Source: Gammaproteobacteria bacterium
GTDB lineage: Bacteria; Pseudomonadota; Gammaproteobacteria; Enterobacterales; Alteromonadaceae
Assembly (NCBI GenBank): GCA_023380515.1
Contig: JAMCRH010000013.1
Coordinates: 1-5,512, forward strand
Direction of reading: 5' to 3'
DNA: 5,512 nt
Within the stretch, counting starts at the first letter, position 1; each line of letters begins with the position of its first letter. The position numbers and the translations under genes were made by a program. Below the pieces are notes generated by a model. The model was not told the DNA's origin, ran no database searches, and worked only from the letters and a program-made list of their open reading frames with translations. Below are positions 1-5,512 of this stretch, piece by piece.

Positions 1-124
1 TGCAGTTCAGCTAGTGATTCCCCTTACCGGGCTCACAGAGGACTTCCACCTCCAAGTCATCCTGCCAGCACCACCTGCACAGGAACAGCGCCCGTCAAGG
101 CGCTACGCGCCATGCCTGGCGCAC
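1..124 (-). mobile_element. Group II intron, 5' end (start of ribozyme domain I), partial
   Basis: Group II introns are self-splicing RNAs and retroelements that usually carry a reverse transcriptase/maturase gene; only the first 124 bases are visible here. On the minus strand the element begins at 124 with GTGCGCCAGG, matching the GUGYG 5' consensus. It continues into GC-rich hairpins (AGCGCC at 87-92 pairing with GGCGCT at 99-104, or alternatively GGCGC 99-103 with GCGCC 107-111). It then reads CTTGGAGGTGGAAGTCCTC (56-38), resembling the GUGAAAGUC-type segment common in domain I of bacterial introns. No protein frame crosses it: all three minus-strand frames have stops. It starts exactly where the oxidoreductase similarity stops and is in sense orientation, as a spliceable intron should be. 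The structural class cannot be assigned from this fragment. The maturase, domains II-VI and the 3' splice site would lie beyond the window. Confidence 0.82.
87..104 (-). repeat. Perfect 6-bp inverted repeat (probable domain I hairpin of the intron)
   Basis: AGCGCC and GGCGCT flank a six-base loop (CGTCAA on the + strand). The right arm overlaps a competing 5-bp stem, GGCGC 99-103 with GCGCC 107-111, so only one can form at a time. Both lie within the first 40 bases of the intron, as expected for early domain I helices. A smaller stem, CCTG 74-77 with CAGG 80-83, follows. Confidence 0.5.
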
Positions 125-125
125 C
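124..125 (-). other. Exon 1 / group II intron 5' splice junction
   Basis: On the minus strand the exon ends ...GGC TTT TTA TTG and the intron starts GTGCGCC, so the cut falls between codons 87 and 88 (phase 0). The last exon bases, TTATTG (130-125), would be the IBS1 sequence that pairs with the intron's EBS1; the EBS loops are not in the window, so pairing cannot be checked here. The position rests on the GTGCG consensus and on loss of protein similarity. Confidence 0.75.
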
Positions 126-385
126 AATAAAAAGCCCGCATTACGCGAGCTTGCACCGGCACCAATACTACCAGCCTCAAGTAAAACAACGTGCTTGTTA
201 TAGTCTTTCGCTAACGCCACAGCAGCATTTAGGCCGGTGTAACCAGCGCCGATCACAACCACATCAGCTTGCGCAGGCAATGCCACCGAATCCGTGTCTG
301 GAAACGGTGTCACTGCTTGCCAATAGGTTGCCATACCGGCTTCATGAAACGCCGGTATGGTTTTACTTGTCAGTGGATCATACAT
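125..385 (-). CDS. FAD-dependent oxidoreductase (DAO/DadA-PuuB type), 5' exon of a gene interrupted by a group II intron
   Basis: N-terminal 87 residues of a flavoprotein of the D-amino-acid oxidase/glycine oxidase superfamily, whose members oxidise amines or amino acids using FAD and are normally about 400-450 residues long. A leader beginning MYDPLTSKTI precedes a Rossmann beta-alpha-beta unit: VVVIGAGYTG (43-50 region, GxGxxG at 46-51) and an acidic strand end VVLLEAG with E70 for the ribose of FAD. It is followed by GAGASSRNAGF (75-85), the segment that contacts FAD in this family. After Leu87 the similarity ends; the open frame runs on for nine intron-encoded codons (VRQAWRVAP) to a TGA at 97-95. 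The break is in phase 0. The ATG at 385 has an AGGA ribosome site 7 bases upstream. The permease stop lies 27 bases before it, so co-transcription with the ABC genes is likely. If the intron splices, the gene may be intact; if not, it is a pseudogene. Substrate unknown. Confidence 0.8.
331..360. repeat. Perfect 10-bp inverted repeat inside the oxidoreductase exon
   Basis: CCATACCGGC (331-340) and GCCGGTATGG (351-360) are exact reverse complements separated by ten bases, TTCATGAAAC, of which TTCATGAA is itself a palindrome. It lies in codons 9-18 of the oxidoreductase. On the + strand the hairpin is followed by TTTT, giving a terminator-like look; on the minus (coding) strand no T-run follows. 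It could be a translation-damping mRNA hairpin, a protein-binding palindrome or chance. Confidence 0.6.
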
Positions 386-412
386 GGAAAATTCCTAGTC
401 GAACGTTCACAC

Positions 413-1555
413 TTATAAACCAAAGATAACTTTTTCACTCTTCAGCATGCGAGTTACTACCCATACCAAGACAGCGGTCAACGTCAGTGTGACGAGTCCG
501 CCAACGCCGACATGCAGCCAATTAATGGCCTGGCCACCAATAGTATTGAGTAACATTTGGTGCTGTGAGGTCACCGGTAGCACACTCAACAACGGGTGCT
601 CAACGCGGCTGAATTCAATCCCGAAAATCACTGCCACTGGAATAAACATAACCAACGAGATATAGGTTTGCGCTTCTTTGAATGATTTCGCCCGGAAGCT
701 GACAAACAGCTGCAAAATACTCGCCAATAAGGCCAAGGGAATCAGGGTAACGATCATCTGTGCCTGACTAACGGCTGACAGACTAAATTCAATTCCGAGT
801 TTTTCCAGCGGTACAAACACGAACACCAACGGGATCATCAAGATACTCAGCACCGCACCCACAAACGCAAAGGTGGCGGCCGCTCCGGCTTTTGCCATCA
901 CCAGCCAATGAGTTGGAATCGGTTGGGCCAACAAAAACTCCAGCGAGTTACGTTCCCGTTCACCGGCACTGGTATCAATAGCCACATTCATGCCAGAGAA
1001 GAAAATCGCCATCAACACAAACACCATAACAGTGCCCAAAATTAGTGCGGCACGTGACTCTTTGGTGGCTGTGTCTTGTTTGTCGACCACGAGCGGACGA
1101 ATCACTTCAGCGCTAATACCACGCAAGGTTAAACGCTGCCCCGCAATGGTACTGCTATACTCGCGAATCGCTGTTTCCACGCGATTACGTTGGCTACTCT
1201 CGCTGCGCACTGAGTAATCGGCTCGCACAACGATATTGATCATCTCTGCGCGCGCTAACTTGTCTTGGTAATCCTGCGGAATAATGACATCGATATCTCG
1301 TGCTTTATTCTCTTCTGTACCCGCAAAAATGCGCCGCGAGCCAAGAAAATCGACAAATGCCGGCGCATATTCGGCACCTTCGATATTCACATACACATCG
1401 CTTTCAGACACTGCGTCATTGATAATCGCCATAAAGGCGACTGCCATTAAAACCGGTCCGAAAAATGCGTAAGACATAGCGGCCATGAGGCTACGACGAT
1501 CACGAATCGCGTCGAGCATCTCTTTGCGCCAGATAGTAAAAAATAGCGATTTCAT
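413..1555 (-). CDS. ABC-2 transporter permease, NatB-like
   Basis: Inner-membrane subunit of an ABC exporter, 380 residues, resembling NatB of the Bacillus NatAB sodium exporter; the true substrate is not determined. An N-terminal cytoplasmic segment (MKSLFFTIWRKEMLDAIRDRR) leads into a first membrane span at about 26-46. A large soluble extracytoplasmic domain follows (about 47-166), then five further hydrophobic spans near 169-191, 222-248, 266-286, 297-314 and 348-367. The loop AGERERNSLEFLLAQP (197-212) after span 2 is the family's hallmark, and AKSFKEAQTY (289-298) is also typical of NatB-type permeases. Length is normal for the family. The ATG overlaps the ATPase stop in an ATGA (1555-1552), with GAGGG about 9 bases upstream, indicating translational coupling and a 1:1 complex with the ATPase. 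Stop TAA at 415-413. The natB name is not given because the transported ion or drug cannot be read from sequence. Confidence 0.9.
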   Translation of the reverse strand: MKSLFFTIWRKEMLDAIRDRRSLMAAMSYAFFGPVLMAVAFMAIINDAVSESDVYVNIEGAEYAPAFVDFLGSRRIFAGTEENKARDIDVIIPQDYQDKLARAEMINIVVRADYSVRSESSQRNRVETAIREYSSTIAGQRLTLRGISAEVIRPLVVDKQDTATKESRAALILGTVMVFVLMAIFFSGMNVAIDTSAGERERNSLEFLLAQPIPTHWLVMAKAGAAATFAFVGAVLSILMIPLVFVFVPLEKLGIEFSLSAVSQAQMIVTLIPLALLASILQLFVSFRAKSFKEAQTYISLVMFIPVAVIFGIEFSRVEHPLLSVLPVTSQHQMLLNTIGGQAINWLHVGVGGLVTLTLTAVLVWVVTRMLKSEKVIFGL

Positions 1556-2286
1556 AGCATGATGCCCTCTTCAGTTCCGATTAACTGCACAAACGCTTCT
1601 TCAAAGCTGCTTTGGCCGGTGCGTTCACACAGCTCTTGCGGTGTTCCTTCCGCCACGACCTGTCCTGCCACCATAATCACAACGCGGTCACAGAGTGCCG
1701 CGACTTCTTGCATGACATGGCTGGAAAACAGGATGCAACGCCCCTGCTCACGCAGGCTGTACAGCAGTTCACGGAGGATCCGTGTACTCATGACGTCAAG
1801 GCCACGACTCGGCTCGTCGAGGATTAAGTTTTGGGGTTGGTGCACAATCGCCTGGCCGAGCGCCACTTTCATGCGTTGACCTTGCGAAAACCCGGCCGTC
1901 TTACGGTCGGCAATATCTTGCATACCTAAGTCGTCGATGACTTTCTGCACTGCCTCGGCACCGGCTTTGCCATGCAAACCATGTAATGCAGCAAAATAAG
2001 CGATGTGCTCGCGAGCGGTTAGGCGTTCTTGCAGACCGAATTTATCGGGAAAAATACCAATGCGCCGACGCACTTCCAATGGCTTTTGACTGGCATCAAT
2101 TTGATCCACCATTGCGGTACCTTGGTCGGCATGAATTAAACCATAGATACTGCGTAAACAAGTGGTTTTGCCGGCGCCGTTAGGGCCCAACAAGCCAGTG
2201 ATCTCGCCGTCTTTTGCCTCGAAAGACAAACCACGCAGCGCTTTTACGTCTTTATAAGACTTCTCTAGTCCTTGTGTAGTAATCAT
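1552..2286 (-). CDS. ABC transporter ATP-binding protein, NatA-like
   Basis: Cytoplasmic ATPase subunit (244 residues) that should power the adjacent ABC-2 permease. In order: Walker A GPNGAGKTT (34-42); a Q-loop region FPDKFGLQERLTARE (79-93), where the usual PQ appears as PD81; signature FSQGQRMKVALGQA (133-146), where SQGQR stands for the canonical SGGQ; Walker B LILDEP (154-159); D-loop RGLD (161-164); and the switch histidine H190 in FSSHVMQEV. The SQGQR and PD variants are, to my knowledge, usual in NatA-type exporter ATPases, so I do not read them as defects. The start ATG is 2 bases after the hydrolase stop, with GGGGA about 8 bases upstream lying inside the hydrolase's last codons. 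The stop overlaps the permease start. Alternatives are other ABC-2 drug or ion exporters; the domain assignment itself is secure. Confidence 0.94.
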   Translation of the reverse strand: MITTQGLEKSYKDVKALRGLSFEAKDGEITGLLGPNGAGKTTCLRSIYGLIHADQGTAMVDQIDASQKPLEVRRRIGIFPDKFGLQERLTAREHIAYFAALHGLHGKAGAEAVQKVIDDLGMQDIADRKTAGFSQGQRMKVALGQAIVHQPQNLILDEPSRGLDVMSTRILRELLYSLREQGRCILFSSHVMQEVAALCDRVVIMVAGQVVAEGTPQELCERTGQSSFEEAFVQLIGTEEGIML

Positions 2287-2288
2287 GC

Positions 2289-3779
2289 TTACATCCCCGC
2301 TGCGTTAACGTTGCGTACAAACGGTAACAACCGTGTTTGCTCCAAACACTTGCCATCCACTTCCGCTGTTGGGTTCTGTAAAAAGCGGTCGATCATACGG
2401 TTGGCACAGGTGTGGCTAAAGATCGTATGGCCACCGTGTTCGGCTACAAAATGCTGGCTGTTTGGTAAGGTTTCTGCGGCTAAATCACCCCACTCTGGCG
2501 GCGTGACCGGGTCTTGCCGACCTGACAACAATAGGGTCGGAATTTCGCTATACACAGGTTGTGCATGATCGAGACCTGCGAGCGGTTCTACCGGCCACCC
2601 GTTACACATGCGTTGAAACTCACGTGCGACACTGCCGCCAATAAAGCGGTTGTCGGCATCGCGCGCCAATAATTCGGCGTCTGCTCGTGGTAAGTCTTCT
2701 TGGCACAACACGGACATCATCAGGCCCATGTACAAAGGTGAATTGGTTTCAAAACTACCCGCTAAACCACTAATGGGTCGCCAGTTGCCGTTTGCCGCTT
2801 CGCGAATCGCCAGTGGCATCAGTTGCCGTGAGCGCGGTGAGTAGAGGGCTGCACGCAAAATGCTCGCTAACCGTGTTGCGGTCACTAATACTTCATGCGG
2901 TTCGTCACTGCGGGCATCACGAATGGTCAAACGCTGCGGCTGTTCAAGAAGTTGCTCACGCAATGCGTAGTAGGTCGCACTAATATCGCCAAACTCTTCT
3001 AAACAACCTTCTTGGGCCGCACAATCCGCGTTCATAATATCAAATGCGCGTTGGCTAAACGTCCCGAACGGGCCAATCACTACTTGCGTTGGTGCGAGGC
3101 CATCAAGTACAACACTGCGCAGCGTCTCAGGTTTCTCGCGCACCCATACCAGTCCAGCGCGTGTGCCATAGGAGCCGCCATATAAATTGACCTGCTGATA
3201 GCCCAATGCAGCCCGGACGCTATCGAAATCGCGAATAGCGTTTACTGTATTGTAGTGTTGAAAATCAATCTCTTGTTGGCTTTGAATATCCGCCGCACAG
3301 CCTGCAGCAATACCAGTCAGATCAACTTGGTCGTCTGGCACCAACATGTCACCTAAATCGCCGAGTGGGCATTCGAGCGGGTTTGACTGCCCAGTACCGC
3401 GTTGGTCAACAAGAATGATATCGCGGGTTTGCCGTACGTCACGAAACAACTGCGCTACAACACCGGTTAATTCGGTAGCAGCTTGACCTGGCCCACCCGC
3501 TAAAAAGAAGACTGGGTCGCTAGTCCGTCCCGAACTAACCGCCGGTAAACGCACCACGTAGAGGTCGAGCGTCCGTCCTTGTGGTTCATCGTAGTTTTCT
3601 GGCACGGTATAAAATCCACATTCGACTTGTTCAGCGAGTCCTTGCACGTGGCAGGGTTCCATCGTTAAACGCTGATTATTAGCGAATGCGGGATTGCTCA
3701 TTGCATGGACAACGAGTAGTGCTGTCGTCGCTGCAATGCTCATTGCCGCTTTTGCGAGTGTTGTCATTGTTATTCTCAC
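2289..3779 (-). CDS. Exported alpha/beta hydrolase, peptidase S33 / TAP-like family
   Basis: Probable periplasmic serine hydrolase, 496 residues from the upstream GTG or 492 from the ATG at 3767. An N-terminal signal sequence (hydrophobic stretch about 11-26, likely cut after NPAFA at residue 33) precedes the fold. FFLAGGPGQA (91-100) carries the GGPG oxyanion-hole segment of prolyl-aminopeptidase-like enzymes. The nucleophile S203 sits in YGGSYGTR. The acid D423 is in LLLSGRQDPVTPP and the histidine H451 in AEHGGHT, followed by the C-terminal TAP-like region. Ten cysteines, including C43 and C54 at the mature N-terminus, suggest disulfides and fit an extracytoplasmic site. The family includes tripeptidyl/prolyl aminopeptidases and esterases, so substrate is open. 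It is the first gene of the set with the ABC exporter, 2 bases before the ATPase. I prefer the ATG because GTGAGA lies 6 bases upstream of it, whereas the GTG has no ribosome site. Confidence 0.88.
   Translation of the reverse strand: MRITMTTLAKAAMSIAATTALLVVHAMSNPAFANNQRLTMEPCHVQGLAEQVECGFYTVPENYDEPQGRTLDLYVVRLPAVSSGRTSDPVFFLAGGPGQAATELTGVVAQLFRDVRQTRDIILVDQRGTGQSNPLECPLGDLGDMLVPDDQVDLTGIAAGCAADIQSQQEIDFQHYNTVNAIRDFDSVRAALGYQQVNLYGGSYGTRAGLVWVREKPETLRSVVLDGLAPTQVVIGPFGTFSQRAFDIMNADCAAQEGCLEEFGDISATYYALREQLLEQPQRLTIRDARSDEPHEVLVTATRLASILRAALYSPRSRQLMPLAIREAANGNWRPISGLAGSFETNSPLYMGLMMSVLCQEDLPRADAELLARDADNRFIGGSVAREFQRMCNGWPVEPLAGLDHAQPVYSEIPTLLLSGRQDPVTPPEWGDLAAETLPNSQHFVAEHGGHTIFSHTCANRMIDRFLQNPTAEVDGKCLEQTRLLPFVRNVNAAGM
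3768..3779 (-). promoter_or_regulatory. Ribosome binding site deciding the hydrolase start
   Basis: Minus-strand sequence GTGAGAATAACA precedes the ATG at 3767. GAGA at 3777-3774 with a 6-base spacer is a usable Shine-Dalgarno match. The in-frame GTG at 3779 is preceded only by AACAAAA, with no such match. A start at 3767 also gives a compact signal peptide, MTTLAKAAMS onward. Confidence 0.5.
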
Positions 3780-3830
3780 TTTTGTTGTACTTAATATTTT
3801 ACTTATTCTGTTGATTGTTCGAGCAACAAC
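3780..3830 (-). promoter_or_regulatory. AT-rich gap upstream of the hydrolase, possible promoter
   Basis: The 51 bases between folA and the hydrolase hold TTGCTC (3826-3821) and TAAAAT (3801-3796), a poor sigma70 pair with a 19-base spacer. A small imperfect hairpin TTGTT/AACAA spans 3815-3829, but no T-run follows it on the minus strand, so I see no intrinsic terminator after folA. Readthrough from folA into the hydrolase operon is therefore possible. Confidence 0.3.
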
Positions 3831-4340
3831 TTACTTTTTTTCGTATAGGTAGCCGTGATAGGCCAATGTATTTTCAGCATCGACCGCTTGCTCGCGAAGC
3901 AAGGTGCGTTGCCATTGTTCAGGGTGATACTCAGGAAACCAGGTGTCACCGTCTACTTCTAAATCAATATGAGTCAGGTACAGCCTCGTTGCCAGCGGCA
4001 AAAAGGCTTGGTAGATCTGCCCACCGCCAATAATCATGATTTCATTCAGCGTTTGGCCATTGCGCTCAGCTTCTGCCTTTGCAGCTGCAATTGCGGCTGC
4101 GGGGGAGTCAACCACGGTGACTTCTTGCGGAAGGTCGCCGGCGTTGCGGCTAATGACGATATTGTGCCGACCCGGTAGTGGTCTGCCAATCGACTCAAAG
4201 GTCTTGCGTCCCATGACAATCGGTTTGCCCATGGTCAGGCTTTTGAAGTACTGCAATTCACCAGGCAAGTGCCAAGGCATATCGCCTTGCTTACCAATCA
4301 CGCGATCATTCGCCATCGCGGCAATTAAAGAAATGTGCAT
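3831..4340 (-). CDS. folA: Dihydrofolate reductase
   Basis: Reduces 7,8-dihydrofolate to tetrahydrofolate with NADPH in the cytoplasm, supplying one-carbon carriers for thymidylate and purine synthesis; it is the trimethoprim target. Length 169 residues, close to the E. coli enzyme (159). Visible family blocks: SLIAAMANDRVIG (4-16), the Met20-loop region MPWHLP (21-26), the NADPH-binding MGRKTFESIGRPLPGR (43-58), IMIIGGGQIY with the GGG of the cofactor site (about 101-110), and LYLTHIDLEVDGDTWFP near the C-terminus. The active-site acid is E28 (LPGEL) where E. coli has D27; Moritella profunda DHFR, as I recall it, also has Glu here. The ATG at 4340 is the earliest possible start because a TGA lies in frame four codons upstream; its ribosome site is weak. 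The gene lies after the obgE terminator, so it probably has its own promoter. Confidence 0.97.
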   Translation of the reverse strand: MHISLIAAMANDRVIGKQGDMPWHLPGELQYFKSLTMGKPIVMGRKTFESIGRPLPGRHNIVISRNAGDLPQEVTVVDSPAAAIAAAKAEAERNGQTLNEIMIIGGGQIYQAFLPLATRLYLTHIDLEVDGDTWFPEYHPEQWQRTLLREQAVDAENTLAYHGYLYEKK

Positions 4341-4365
4341 GCGCTGTGCTCATTGTTATTTTTAT

Positions 4366-4389
4366 AAGTAACAGACTGTATTGTAACTT
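4366..4389. promoter_or_regulatory. Imperfect inverted repeat in the folA leader, possible operator
   Basis: AAGTAACA (4366-4373) and TGTAACTT (4382-4389) pair over 7 of 8 positions around an eight-base centre. It lies 26-49 bases upstream of the folA start, beside the AT-rich TATAAA (minus strand 4366-4361), so it could overlap the promoter. No convincing -35 box is visible. It does not fit the TyrR box known at E. coli folA, whose half-sites point the other way. Confidence 0.35.
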
Positions 4390-4399
4390 GTTTTTAGGC

Positions 4400-4436
4400 A
4401 AAAAAACGGCAGCTGCTCGAAAGCACGCTGCCGTTT
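4400..4436 (-). terminator. Rho-independent terminator of obgE
   Basis: On the minus strand AAACGGCAGC (4436-4427) pairs fully with GCTGCCGTTT (4413-4404). A one-base bulge is followed by an inner TGCT/AGCA stem closed by a TTCG tetraloop (4421-4418), and a run of seven T (4406-4400) follows. It begins 4 bases after the obgE stop. The + strand version has only a short TTTCTAT tail, so activity in the other direction is doubtful. Confidence 0.93.
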
Positions 4437-4439
4437 CTA

Positions 4440-5512
<1,073 letters not shown>

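Noticed and set aside
95..124. Nine extra codons of the oxidoreductase before TGA read as a natural short protein end
   Set aside because: The family needs about 400 residues, and these codons coincide with a GTGCG intron start, so they are better explained as intron sequence read through.
30..133. Simple +1 frameshift instead of an intron
   Set aside because: The +1 frame stops after about two dozen codons and the other frame stops even sooner. None continues the oxidoreductase, while the RNA-like hairpins fit an intron.
331..364. Plus-strand intrinsic terminator
   Set aside because: No plus-strand gene leads into it and the T-run is only four bases, so it is listed as an inverted repeat instead.
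1632..1888. ABC ATPase judged defective for lacking SGGQ and the Q-loop glutamine
   Set aside because: SQGQR and PD at these places are, as far as I know, normal for NatA-type exporters, and Walker A, Walker B, D-loop and switch His are intact.
3815..3829. Hairpin TTGTT/AACAA as a folA terminator
   Set aside because: The stem is short and AT-rich and no T-run follows on the minus strand.
4036..4371. Plus-strand 111-codon open frame opposite folA
   Set aside because: It is antisense to a certain gene and shows no family features.

Overview
The window reads as a gammaproteobacterial chromosome segment. The DHFR and Obg proteins look most like those of marine Alteromonadales (an Idiomarina/Pseudidiomarina-type organism is my best guess from memory; no search was run). 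Every gene I can support lies on the minus strand, so transcription runs from high to low coordinates.

Right part (5512 down to 4440): the GTPase gene obgE/cgtA, missing only its first ~38 codons at the window edge and ending in a strong intrinsic terminator. Next is folA (dihydrofolate reductase, 4340-3831), which has its own short leader containing an imperfect inverted repeat. A 51-base AT-rich gap follows.

Middle part (3779 down to 413): a tight three-gene cluster. It encodes an exported S33/TAP-type alpha/beta hydrolase, a NatA-like ABC ATPase (2 bases after the hydrolase) and a NatB-like ABC-2 permease (start and stop overlap as ATGA). ATPase and permease should form one inner-membrane exporter. 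The hydrolase should act in the periplasm.

Left part (385 down to 1): 27 bases after the permease an FAD-dependent amine/amino-acid-type oxidoreductase begins. It reads normally through its FAD-binding fingerprint and the conserved SSRNAGF segment, then breaks off. The break falls exactly where a sequence with the hallmarks of a bacterial group II intron 5' end begins: GTGCG at the junction, GC-rich domain I hairpins, and a GGAGGTGGAAGTCCTC segment. The intron is in the sense orientation, so splicing could restore the message; the rest of the intron and the second exon lie outside the window. This split gene is the most notable thing here. The other items are modest: a perfect 10-bp inverted repeat inside the first exon, a Glu in place of the usual bacterial Asp in the DHFR active site, and a 15-bp repeat array encoding the Obg acidic tail. 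I found no RNA gene other than the intron, no CRISPR and no complete transposon.
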